This document shows positions 1 to 6,129 of a stretch of DNA of 6,546 nucleotides, one piece after another. Every line of letters starts with the position of its first letter. Positions within the stretch are counted from its first letter, which is position 1. Under the pieces are notes generated by a model. It saw only the letters and a list, made by a program, of their open reading frames with translations. It was not told the DNA's origin and searched no databases. Source of the DNA: Lentimicrobiaceae bacterium (lineage in GTDB: Bacteria; Bacteroidota; Bacteroidia; Bacteroidales; WCHB1-69); contig WQSU01000150.1 in NCBI GenBank assembly GCA_009787675.1, forward strand, positions 1 to 6,546. Reading direction: 5' to 3'. The position numbers and the translations under genes were made by a program.

Positions 1-4
1 CATT

Positions 5-35
5 GGTTTACATTCCTTTCTTTTTTTTGTAAACC
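5..35. repeat. Inverted repeat with 7-bp arms, GGTTTAC / GTAAACC
   Basis: A perfect 7-bp inverted repeat: GGTTTAC at 5-11 and GTAAACC at 29-35, separated by a 17-nt pyrimidine tract. It could be an operator, a weak stem-loop, or part of the leader of a divergent gene: on the minus strand an AAGGA sequence (18-14) sits 10 nt before an ATG at 3-1, exactly at the window edge. The sequence does not decide between these. Confidence 0.35.
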
Positions 36-72
36 TATTTTAGGACGAGACAATGAGCTTCGCCTTTTTTTG

Positions 73-111
73 GCTATGCCCACCCACTACCCAACAAGCG
101 GATGGCATAGC
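73..111. repeat. Inverted repeat with 8-bp arms, GCTATGCC / GGCATAGC
   Basis: Perfect 8-bp arms at 73-80 and 104-111 enclose a 23-nt, C/A-rich segment that is more GC-rich than the surrounding A/T-rich DNA. It lies about 35 bp upstream of the -7 element of the hemerythrin-like gene, so it could be an upstream control site. It could also be the remnant of a terminator or a small intergenic element. No run of T follows directly on the plus strand, which argues against a plus-strand intrinsic terminator. Confidence 0.35.
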
Positions 112-146
112 ATTAAAGAGAGTATTACACGATTAAAAAAAATCAC

Positions 147-154
147 TACCTTTG
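147..154 (+). promoter_or_regulatory. Bacteroidota -7 promoter element of the hemerythrin/regulator operon
   Basis: TACCTTTG matches the Bacteroidota sigma-ABfr consensus TAnnTTTG exactly. It lies 21 nt before the ATG at 176, giving a very short leader. No good TTTG is visible about 19-20 bp upstream (only A/T-rich sequence around 123-127), so the -33 box is weak or absent. That would fit a promoter helped by an activator. The run TTTGCGCTTT at 151-160 recurs in the promoter of the downstream receptor gene. Confidence 0.6.
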
Positions 155-175
155 CGCTTTTAAAAAAATATTCAA

Positions 176-877
176 ATGAATTACGCAATATTTTCCGAAA
201 ACACAAAAATGGCTGATATCATTTTATCCAACAGCCGACTGTTATATGTTTTGCCCTATTTTGAAATCAATCTTGGATTTGGCGAAAAAACGGCAAAACA
301 AGTTTGCAACGAAAAAAACATCTCCGCTCCCTTGCTTTTATTCGTCTGTAATATTTATACTTTCGATGATTATTGTCCAGACAGTCTGGCTTTAAAGCAA
401 ATACCGATTGAAGGAATCATTAAGTATCTGAAAAATTCGCATAAAGATTATCTCGAAGTCCGTATGCCTCAGATTATTGAGAACATTCTTAACTTAACGA
501 ACATTTGCCATCTCAAAAATGAAAATATACTGAACTCTTTTTGTGAAAAGTACAAACAGGAAGTCATTACCCATTTCAAATATGAAGAAGAAGTTGCTTT
601 CCCCTACATTATAGAACTTCTCAACGGACGAAAAACAGGCAATTATAAAATCAAAGAATACGAAAGCAACCACAGCGATATTGATACAGCGCTTAACGAC
701 CTCAAAAACATCATCATAAAATACCTTCCGCAGGAATGTACCATTGAAAAATGCAGGGAAATATTACTCAATCTTTTTATGTTTGAGTATGATTTGAGTA
801 AACACACCTTACTTGAAGATAAAATTTTAATTTCATTAGTATCAAATATTGAAAGGAATACCAATGAAACATTCTGA
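176..877 (+). CDS. RIC/YtfE/ScdA-type hemerythrin-domain di-iron protein
   Basis: A 233-residue cytoplasmic protein with no signal peptide or membrane segment. Residues about 12-60 resemble the ScdA_N (DUF542) domain that precedes hemerythrin domains in the repair-of-iron-centres family. Residues about 80-225 form a hemerythrin-like four-helix bundle. The likely di-iron ligands are H89 (SHKDY), H133 and E137 (HFKYE), H166 (NHSDID), H210 and E214 (HTLLE). Their spacing (44, 4, 29, 44, 4) closely follows the ligand set I recall for E. coli YtfE (H84, H129, E133, H160, H204, E208). Family members bind a non-haem di-iron centre and are linked to nitrosative and oxidative stress and Fe-S cluster repair. 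The Cys-Cys pair of the YtfE N-terminal domain (DFCCGGK) is replaced here by NLGFGEK, so chemistry depending on those cysteines is probably lost. The ATG at 176 follows the promoter closely with no strong ribosome-binding site. The 3' end overlaps the regulator gene by 14 nt, so the two are co-transcribed. O2, NO or iron sensing is an alternative role. Confidence 0.85.
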   Translation: MNYAIFSENTKMADIILSNSRLLYVLPYFEINLGFGEKTAKQVCNEKNISAPLLLFVCNIYTFDDYCPDSLALKQIPIEGIIKYLKNSHKDYLEVRMPQIIENILNLTNICHLKNENILNSFCEKYKQEVITHFKYEEEVAFPYIIELLNGRKTGNYKIKEYESNHSDIDTALNDLKNIIIKYLPQECTIEKCREILLNLFMFEYDLSKHTLLEDKILISLVSNIERNTNETF

Positions 878-1472
878 AAAATATCGGACAATCATTATTG
901 AGCCATCACAAATAATACAGGAAGGCATTAAATTGTTTTTAGAAAAACATCCCTATTTTCAGGTAAGCGCTTGCTTATCCGATTTGCCATCATTTGAAAG
1001 TAAACTTTTCAAAGAAAAATTTCATATTATCCTTTTCAATCCTGCCACTATAAAATTTTATGAAACGGTAAATATTCGGAATTTGTTTGCCAATTATCCT
1101 GATGTTTGCCTTATTGCTATTCTGTACCAATATGTAGATGCAGAAACTCTTCAAAATTTTGATGGTGTATTGGATATTTACGGAGACGGTTATACAATTC
1201 CAAAAAAAATCCTCAAAATCATTGAAACTGCGCAGCCCAAAAATGATAAAGCCGCAGATAACGTTGAACTTTCCGACCGCGAAAAAGAGATACTTATTGC
1301 TTTGTCGCAAGGTTTGGCAAACAAAGAAATAGCCGATAAACTGCATATCTCCACACATACCGTCATTTCGCACCGCAAAAACATTATCCGAAAAACAGGG
1401 ATTAAAACTGTTTCAGGATTAACGTTGTATGCTTTTTTTAATAATTTGGTTTCACAAGATGATTTGTTGTAA
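864..1472 (+). CDS. LuxR-family transcriptional regulator with degenerate receiver domain
   Basis: A 202-residue DNA-binding regulator. Residues about 8-122 have the length and pattern of a response-regulator receiver domain. Residues 137-200 are a LuxR/GerE helix-turn-helix: LSDREKEIL, then NKEIADKLHIS, then the recognition helix THTVISHRKNI. The receiver has lost its chemistry: the acidic pair is EP (13-14), the phospho-acceptor Asp after the third strand is N59 (ILFNP), and the conserved Lys is not recognisable. Conventional phosphorelay control is therefore unlikely, and no histidine kinase is nearby. I chose ATG 864 because AAAGGA at 852-857 sits 6 nt upstream of it. The frame could also open at TTG 849, adding five residues, but that start lacks a site. 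The gene overlaps the hemerythrin-like gene by 14 nt, implying translational coupling and a shared signal. Likely targets are its own operon and the receptor gene downstream, which is inference. Confidence 0.85.
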   Translation: MKHSEKYRTIIIEPSQIIQEGIKLFLEKHPYFQVSACLSDLPSFESKLFKEKFHIILFNPATIKFYETVNIRNLFANYPDVCLIAILYQYVDAETLQNFDGVLDIYGDGYTIPKKILKIIETAQPKNDKAADNVELSDREKEILIALSQGLANKEIADKLHISTHTVISHRKNIIRKTGIKTVSGLTLYAFFNNLVSQDDLL

Positions 1473-1492
1473 TATCCCAATTAATAGGGATA
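1473..1492. repeat. 20-bp near-palindrome, possible operator or weak terminator
   Basis: TATCCCAATTAATAGGGATA begins directly after the regulator's TAA stop. It is symmetric about 1482/1483 with a single mismatched pair (1479/1486). Without a following T-run it is a poor intrinsic terminator. Its dyad symmetry and position about 50 bp upstream of the receptor -7 element suit a dimeric regulator such as the LuxR protein encoded just before it. That role is inference from position and symmetry. Confidence 0.4.
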
Positions 1493-1521
1493 ACATCTCA
1501 AAAAATCATTAAAACAGGGGA

Positions 1522-1552
1522 TTTCTCAATCTATGTTTACCTGTTACTTTTG
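1522..1552 (+). promoter_or_regulatory. Bacteroidota promoter of the TonB-dependent receptor gene
   Basis: TACTTTTG at 1545-1552 matches the -7 consensus TAnnTTTG. TTTC at 1522-1525, 19 nt upstream, is one base from the -33 consensus TTTG. The element lies 34 nt before the ATG at 1587. TTTGCGCTTT at 1549-1558 is identical to the sequence in the promoter at 147-160, so the receptor probably has its own promoter with a start region like that of the operon. Confidence 0.6.
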
Positions 1553-1586
1553 CGCTTTAAATATTAATAATTAAACTTTTGTTAAA

Positions 1587-3875
1587 ATGTACAAAATTAA
1601 AAGAATCTCAATGGCAATTTTATTTGCTTTATGTATAACCAATGTTTATGCACAAAAAACTACCGATGCAAATATTGTAGGACACGTGCTTGACAAGAAA
1701 ACACAGGAACATATCTATTATGTAACCATCGGCATAAAAGGAACTGCCATTGGTACTGTTTCTGATGCAACAGGACATTACAGTTTGAATAACGTTCCCG
1801 CAGGAACATTCACAATCACTGCCTTCTGCGCTGGATATGAATCGCAGGAAATTGAAATCAATACCGAAAAAGGAAAAACTATTGAGGTCAATTTTGTTTT
1901 GGAAGAAAAATCACTTTTGCTTGAACAGGTTGTTATTTCTGCAAATAAGGACGAAATTAACAGAAAAGAGGCAGTAACGCTTGTAAATGTGGTTACTCCC
2001 GCAACATTTGAAAATACAAGTTCGCTATGTTTAGCCGATGGACTTAATTTTCAACCCGGACTTAGGGTAGAACAAAATTGTCAGAATTGCGGTTTTCCAC
2101 AGTTGAGAATTAACGGTCTGGAAGGTCCATACACGCAGGTTTTAATAGACAGCCGTGCTATTAGCAGTGCTTTGGCAGGTGTTTATGGACTGGAACATAT
2201 CCCTGTAAATATGGTTGAAAGAGTGGAGGTTGTAAGGGGCGGCGGCTCTGCGCTGTTTGGTGCGAGTGCGGTCGGCGGAACGGTCAATATTATCACCAAA
2301 GAACCAAAGAAAAATTCGCTTTCTTTGAGCAATACATCAAATCTGATTTACGGTAAAACGCCTGATATTTCAACTAATTTGAATGCCACTGTCGTTTCCA
2401 ACAACAGCAGAGCGGGCGTTACTCTTTTTGCCTCTGCACGTCAAAGGTCGCCTTTTGATTATGACAAAGATGGTTTTTCCGAAATAGGTAAAACTAATCT
2501 TAAAAGTATAGGTTTTAAGGGCTTTTACAGAACAACAAGCAACAGCAAATTAACTCTTGAATATCATACAATTGATGAATTTCGTAGAGGAGGAAATAAT
2601 CTTAATCGTCCGCCTCACGAAGCAGATATTGCCGAACAGACCGAACATTCAATACATTCGGGCGGACTGAAATACAATATTTTCTTTAAAGAGGCAAAAC
2701 ACGCTTTGCAAGTTTATTCTTCATTGCAGCATATCGGACGGGAAAGTTATTACGGTGCAGGACAAGACCCTAACGCTTATGGAAATACAAAAGATTTTTC
2801 GGTCGTTGCCGGTTCTCAATATACGCTTAGAATGAAGAAATTTTTGTTTATGCCCGCAACTTTTATATCCGGAATAGAATATTCTTATAATAAATTAAAA
2901 GATGAAATGCTTGGATATAACAGAACGATAGACCAAAAAGTAGGTATTTATTCAGTTTTTGCACAAAATGAATGGAGTAATAAGCAATTTACTTTGTTGA
3001 TTGGCGGCAGAATGGACAAGCATACATTGATAGCGCAACCTGTTGTCAGTCCGCGTGTCAGTGCGCGTTACGCCCCAATTTCGTGGCTGAACTTACGTGC
3101 AAGTTATGCAAGCGGTTACCGAGGTCCTCAGGCGTATGATGAGGATTTGCATATTACCGCAGTAGGTGGAGGCGGCGCAGTAATTACGCTTTCCAAAGAC
3201 CTCAAACCGGAGAAATCGCACAGCGTAAATTTTTCAGTAGAATTTAATAAATCGTGGAAAAAAACAGCGTTTTTGTTTTTGGCAGAGGGTTTTTATACCG
3301 ATTTGCGCAATGTGTTTTTGTTGGAAGAAACAGGCAAAGATGCTGACGGCAACCTGCTTTTGGAACGTAGAAACGGTGCGGGAGCGGTAGTTGCAGGACT
3401 GAATTTGGAAGCAAACATTATTCCATTGAAAGAAATGCAAATTAATATGGGATTTACTGTGCAGTCGAGTTTATACAAGCAGGCGGAACAGTGGAGCGAG
3501 TCGGTTGCTCCGCAGCGCAAAATGTTTCGTGCGCCCTCTAATTACGGCTATATAACCGCCATTTATTCGCCGATAAAACCGTTGGATATTTCCTTGTCGG
3601 GAGTTTATACGGGCAGTATGCTGGTGCAACATTTTGCAGGATATATTCCAAAGGACACCGAAGTTAAAACGCCTGCATTTTTTGATATGGGTTTTAAAAT
3701 TGCATATAATTTCAAACTCAAAGAGAATATTACCTTGCAATTGAATGCAGGAATGAAAAATATTTTTAACAGTTACCAAAAGGACTTTGACAAGGGAGAA
3801 TTTAGAGATGCAGGGTATTTTTACGGCACAGCATTGCCAAGAACGGTGTTTGTAGGAGTAAGAGTGGGGTTGTAA
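1587..3875 (+). CDS. TonB-dependent outer membrane receptor, siderophore/heme (CirA/FepA-like) type
   Basis: A complete 762-residue outer-membrane transporter driven by TonB-ExbBD. Residues 1-22 are a signal peptide cut after VYA. Residues about 28-106 are a CarboxypepD_reg-like beta-sandwich, common in Bacteroidota receptors. A TonB-box-like stretch (EQVVISA, 113-119) follows, and the plug runs to about 240 with the conserved RINGLEG, ERVEVVRGGGSALFG and GTVNIITK motifs. The rest is a 22-strand-type barrel with YASGYRGPQAYDED near 507-520 and LKPEKSHS near 539-546, both typical of the siderophore/heme/cobalamin class rather than SusC glycan importers. No SusD gene follows, which agrees. Two cysteines in the plug (C165 and C168, CQNC) could bind a metal or form a disulfide. 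The substrate is undetermined: haem, an iron chelate or copper are the candidates. The YRGP stretch recalls the FRAP/YRAP of haem receptors, but the NPNL motif is absent. No strong ribosome-binding site precedes the ATG. The regulator gene ends 114 nt upstream. Confidence 0.9.
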   Translation: MYKIKRISMAILFALCITNVYAQKTTDANIVGHVLDKKTQEHIYYVTIGIKGTAIGTVSDATGHYSLNNVPAGTFTITAFCAGYESQEIEINTEKGKTIEVNFVLEEKSLLLEQVVISANKDEINRKEAVTLVNVVTPATFENTSSLCLADGLNFQPGLRVEQNCQNCGFPQLRINGLEGPYTQVLIDSRAISSALAGVYGLEHIPVNMVERVEVVRGGGSALFGASAVGGTVNIITKEPKKNSLSLSNTSNLIYGKTPDISTNLNATVVSNNSRAGVTLFASARQRSPFDYDKDGFSEIGKTNLKSIGFKGFYRTTSNSKLTLEYHTIDEFRRGGNNLNRPPHEADIAEQTEHSIHSGGLKYNIFFKEAKHALQVYSSLQHIGRESYYGAGQDPNAYGNTKDFSVVAGSQYTLRMKKFLFMPATFISGIEYSYNKLKDEMLGYNRTIDQKVGIYSVFAQNEWSNKQFTLLIGGRMDKHTLIAQPVVSPRVSARYAPISWLNLRASYASGYRGPQAYDEDLHITAVGGGGAVITLSKDLKPEKSHSVNFSVEFNKSWKKTAFLFLAEGFYTDLRNVFLLEETGKDADGNLLLERRNGAGAVVAGLNLEANIIPLKEMQINMGFTVQSSLYKQAEQWSESVAPQRKMFRAPSNYGYITAIYSPIKPLDISLSGVYTGSMLVQHFAGYIPKDTEVKTPAFFDMGFKIAYNFKLKENITLQLNAGMKNIFNSYQKDFDKGEFRDAGYFYGTALPRTVFVGVRVGL

Positions 3876-3887
3876 TTTATAATCAGG

Positions 3888-3904
3888 AAACAGAGTTTTT
3901 TTTG
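3888..3904 (+). terminator. Weak candidate terminator after the receptor gene
   Basis: A 4-bp stem (AAAC 3888-3891, GTTT 3895-3898, AGA loop) merges into a run of eight T ending near 3904, 12 nt after the receptor stop. The stem is short and A/T-rich, so the call rests mainly on the T-run and on the position between two convergent genes. Confidence 0.25.
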
Positions 3905-3929
3905 TCCGTTGCTATTCTTTGGCTTCAAT

Positions 3930-4481
3930 TTATTTTGAGTTATTATTACAGTATTGAATAATAGGTTCTAACATTTTTTTGTCCGTAAAATCAACTTTCT
4001 GCCCATAAGTTTCCAAAAACCCTCTTTCTTCATCAGTTCGTTCATTCTCAGGCTTTCTCAATACTCGCGAGCGTGGCACTCTCATTAGTATTTTATGTAA
4101 AAAAGTTAGGCTGTCATAATCAATTCCCCCTCTAACGTGAAAAATATTGATTTTCTCTCTGATTTCGGGTGTGATAACTTTGTCCAATTCTTTATTTATC
4201 TCTGTAATATTCAATTCGTCACTCACATCAGCCATTCCACAAGTGAACAAAACCACTTCTTTATCTCTTATTTGTTCAAAATGTTTGACTAATCAACGGG
4301 CTGCCTTGTTTGTCCCTGCATACAAACTGCTTCCGAACAGAACGGTAGAATAATCATTTAACATATTTTTTTTCAATTCCTTCCCATTAAACATGTCAGC
4401 ATTCAACTCTTCTGCTAACCACTGTGCGTACTGTTTTGTATATCCATATTTTGAATTGTACACTACTACTGTTTTATTCAT
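3930..4481 (-). pseudogene. HemG-like flavodoxin gene interrupted by an in-frame TGA
   Basis: One continuous minus-strand frame of about 182 residues encodes a Flavodoxin_5/HemG-like protein, but a TGA at 4295-4293 breaks it after residue 62. The N-terminal part starts VVVYNSKYGYTKQYA, the FMN-phosphate-binding loop of flavodoxins, followed by LFGSSLYAG. After the stop the same frame resumes with LVKHFEQIRDKEVVLFTCGMAD, and continues through FHVRGGIDYDSL to FLETYGQKVDFTDKK, the usual C-terminal pattern of this family. Intact relatives use FMN in electron transfer, for example as menaquinone-linked protoporphyrinogen oxidase in haem synthesis; many Bacteroidota paralogs have no assigned role. 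Only one base separates TGA from TGG or CGA, and the downstream part looks undamaged, so the mutation is recent, a sequencing error, or read through. TGG encodes Trp elsewhere and TGA ends the hemerythrin-like gene, so a changed genetic code is unlikely. No TAnnTTTG is seen just upstream. The gene follows repeat block A and converges on the receptor gene. Confidence 0.8.
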
Positions 4482-4571
4482 ATTATTACTTTTAATGTCC
4501 TTGTCGGATTATTTATAATTCATTTAACGTTCAATTTTCTAATTCATTTCCTGCTGTCTGCTGCACTGTCG

Positions 4572-4617
4572 CCCCCGCATTGCCTATTACGTCCCTGCGG
4601 CTTCACGCAGGCGGGGG
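4572..4617. repeat. Nested GC-rich hairpin inside repeat block A
   Basis: Outer arms CCCCCGC (4572-4578) and GCGGGGG (4611-4617) pair perfectly. Inner arms CTGCG (4595-4599) and CGCAG (4606-4610) pair across a 6-nt loop. The inner part corresponds to TGCGTG/CACGCA (5646-5651/5663-5668) in block B, where the stem is kept while the bases differ. Maintained pairing between diverged copies suggests that the folded single-stranded or RNA form matters. Confidence 0.55.
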
Positions 4618-4723
4618 TTCCACTGCCGTTCGGACGAGTGATAAACTTCCAAATTTGCACTGCCGTTTCTGCGAGGTACTGCCGCCATCTTGCCAAACCG
4701 CTCGTGTTTGTTGCACAACCCGG

Positions 4724-4731
4724 CAAAAATA
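4724..4731 (-). promoter_or_regulatory. -7-like motif TATTTTTG carried on repeat copy A
   Basis: On the minus strand TATTTTTG matches TAnnTTTG. It overlaps an AAATAG/CTATTT inverted repeat (4727-4732 and 4743-4748). It points toward the flavodoxin frame, about 240 nt away, so it would give a long structured leader. The same motif is kept in the direct-repeat copy at 6434-6441. No clear -33 box is visible. Confidence 0.35.
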
Positions 4732-4780
4732 GCTAAAAAACTCTATTTCTCTTAAAATGAGATGTTTTGTATTGATTTTT

Positions 4781-5569
4781 TTAAAATTGATAATTCCCTG
4801 CCTTATCAACAGTCTCGTTTAAGGATTTTTTTTCTATAATAAACTTGTCATATCCGCTTTTCAAATTCGTCCAAAAATCTATATGTTCTTGATTTTGGGA
4901 ATACTGTTTTTTATAGATTTGAAAATTGTTGTCTGTCATACGGAAAGGGAAAATGTAAACAGGAATATTATTCTGTCCATTGTTGCGTGCGAGAATAGCA
5001 TAAAAGTAAATTTCCTTTATTTTATCATCAGTCATCGGCAGACAACCAATAGTTACACACGAGCCGTGAATGAAAATATCACCTCCCAAATTCGAGGCAT
5101 TACTCTTTTTCCTGTCCGATTGATTGGGATAATTGATACCCAACGACAAATAAAAACTACTGGCAGGATTAAAACGGTCAATTTTATAAAAACCTTCTGG
5201 CACTTGTCTGTCGCCTTGCCTCCGCTTTGGACCTAATTCACCTGAAGACGCACAAATATCATAAACTGCAATCAATTTGTAAGTTGTCTCGGTTTTCTTT
5301 TTCGCATAAATTTCTAACTGTTTTTCAGCCTTATACGCCACAATCAAAACATGTACATTGTCGATAGAAAGTTCATTTTTGCGCAAATTCTCTGCAATAC
5401 TCTGTTCTTTTTCAGCGACTGCTGTTTTCACACGAGCGTATTGTTTTTGTTGTGACAAAAAATCCTGTTGAGCAAAAACGCCGTTATTGCAGCAACTTAT
5501 TGTCAAAATAAGAATTATGAGTTTTCTCGTCCACTTATTTCTTTTTTCCATTTCTGTTTTTACTGTCAT
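4781..5569 (-). CDS. Exported YkuD-domain (YafK-like) L,D-transpeptidase-family protein
   Basis: A 262-residue protein with an N-terminal signal peptide: basic KRNKWTRK, a hydrophobic stretch at 17-25, and likely cleavage after VFA near residue 33. Residues about 72-208 form a YkuD/L,D-transpeptidase domain, with the catalytic signature HGSCVTIGCLPMTD (H168, nucleophile C176) and a substrate-pocket region with VPEGFYKI. The spacing and the MTD after the Cys resemble YafK-type proteins. Family members remodel peptidoglycan through L,D cross-links or related amide hydrolysis in the periplasm; YafK/DpaA-type members detach lipoproteins from the wall, so the exact reaction is open. About 54 residues follow the domain without a recognised fold. 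The first ATG (5569) and a second at 5551 both lack a strong ribosome-binding site. The second gives a more typical signal peptide (MEKRNKW). No TAnnTTTG is seen just upstream. The gene sits alone between repeat blocks, which suggests a cargo gene rather than part of a wall-synthesis operon. Confidence 0.85.
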   Translation of the reverse strand: MTVKTEMEKRNKWTRKLIILILTISCCNNGVFAQQDFLSQQKQYARVKTAVAEKEQSIAENLRKNELSIDNVHVLIVAYKAEKQLEIYAKKKTETTYKLIAVYDICASSGELGPKRRQGDRQVPEGFYKIDRFNPASSFYLSLGINYPNQSDRKKSNASNLGGDIFIHGSCVTIGCLPMTDDKIKEIYFYAILARNNGQNNIPVYIFPFRMTDNNFQIYKKQYSQNQEHIDFWTNLKSGYDKFIIEKKSLNETVDKAGNYQF

Positions 5570-5581
5570 TTCTTTTTATAT

Positions 5582-5750
5582 GTTCAATTTTCTGTTTCAT
5601 TGTTCAATGCACTTTTCCGGCTTGCATCCAACGTCCCAGCAGCTTTGCGTGGTAGCGGCTTTCACGCACCTCCCTACGAGCCAACAGCGTGCGAAAATAG
5701 CAAAATCTGTCCACGCGAGGTAATGCCGCCCTTGCGCCAAACCCTCGTTG
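5582..5750 (-). repeat. Intergenic repeat block B between toxin and transpeptidase genes
   Basis: This block is a diverged relative of block A in the same orientation. Shared pieces in the same order are GCGAGGTA.TGCCGCC (5715-5730, compare 4671-4686), GCCAAACC (5736-5743, compare 4692-4699), GCGGCTT(T)CACGCA (5655-5668, compare 4597-4609) and GTTCAATTTTCT (5582-5593, identical to 4529-4540). It has a TGCGTG/CACGCA hairpin at 5646-5668. It lacks the 51-bp segment found in copies A and C. It ends 12 nt before the transpeptidase start, so it may form that gene's leader. Confidence 0.6.
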
Positions 5751-5784
5751 CATGAAGTGGCTGCCATGAGGGAACACTATCCGA

Positions 5785-6129
5785 TTAACGTATTGATTTT
5801 CGTTTAATTGGGTTTCGGCTTGTGTGAATGATATTTATTATTTTGACAATGTCTCTATTTATGCGATAAGTGATAACAAAAGGATATTTCTGAAAGATGA
5901 TTTCTCTGTAACTGATATCGTCTAAAAATCTGTTCTGAGCATTAGAATAAGGGAAAAAAGCCAATCTATCTATTTCCTTAATTATTTGAAGATGAAGATT
6001 TACCATCGTAACAGCACCCCATTCTTGGAGGGTGTAATCAAGCGCCGCTTGTAGATTCTTTTCATATCTTAAAGATACTTCAATAGAAAATACAGGATTT
6101 TTCTCATCTATAATTTCGCTGTCAGCCAT
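5785..6129 (-). CDS. RelE/ParE-superfamily toxin of a type II toxin-antitoxin pair
   Basis: A 114-residue protein whose residues about 13-106 match the RelE/ParE toxin fold: an N-terminal strand (FSIEVSL), two helices (residues 23-56 with DYTLQEWG), the short FFPYSN turn, then the strand series YREIIFQKYPFVITYRI and IVKIINIIHTSRNP. R75, Y88/R89 and H102 lie where catalytic or substrate-contacting residues occur in this superfamily. Relatives either cleave mRNA at the ribosome (RelE) or poison gyrase (ParE); the sequence does not settle which. The ATG at 6129 lies inside the end of the antitoxin gene, a 22-nt overlap typical of coupled pairs in which the antitoxin is made first. A 12-residue N-terminal extension precedes the usual toxin start, and no ATG exists nearer to it. 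The stop is followed within 40 nt by repeat block B. Confidence 0.85.
   Translation of the reverse strand: MADSEIIDEKNPVFSIEVSLRYEKNLQAALDYTLQEWGAVTMVNLHLQIIKEIDRLAFFPYSNAQNRFLDDISYREIIFQKYPFVITYRINRDIVKIINIIHTSRNPIKRKSIR

Larger units (their letters stand above)
4529..4753 (-). repeat. Intergenic repeat block A between transpeptidase and flavodoxin genes
   Basis: This 225-bp block is visibly more GC-rich than its neighbours and has no convincing gene. Read on the minus strand it starts with a 51-bp segment (4753-4703) that recurs at 6464-6413. It continues with GTTTGGC and a GGCGGCAGTACCTCGC stretch, and ends with AGAAAATTGAAC (4540-4529) about 50 nt before the flavodoxin start. The second part and the ending recur in block B at 5582-5750. 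It contains short internal repeats (CACTGCCGTT at 4621-4630 and 4658-4667) and a GC-rich nested hairpin. Frames of 60-68 codons cross it, but their composition follows the repeat, so they are probably not genes. Confidence 0.7.

Noticed and set aside
3234..3779. Minus-strand open frames of 68-102 codons inside the TonB receptor gene
   Set aside because: They are antisense to a well-supported coding sequence with clear domain content, and their translations look like random, Cys- and Phe-rich shadow products.
4293..4295. TGA read as an amino acid (selenocysteine or an altered genetic code)
   Set aside because: TGA ends the hemerythrin-like gene, TGG is used for Trp in intact genes, flavodoxins of this type have no selenocysteine at this point, and no SECIS-like hairpin is evident directly after the codon.
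4544..4809. Two overlapping minus-strand frames of 60 and 68 codons across repeat block A
   Set aside because: They lie within or across the repeat, use different frames of the same DNA, show no family signature, and have composition dictated by the GC-rich repeat. They look like spurious translations of an intergenic element.
4883..5236. A 117-codon plus-strand frame antisense to the transpeptidase gene
   Set aside because: The opposite strand encodes the HGSCVTIGC catalytic signature and a signal peptide. The plus-strand translation shows no recognisable domain.
4529..5750. Formal attC integron sites
   Set aside because: Hairpins and one GTTRRRY-like core are present, but paired RYYYAAC/GTTRRRY cores at consistent positions in all spacers are not seen and no integrase is in the window. 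Kept only as a hypothesis.
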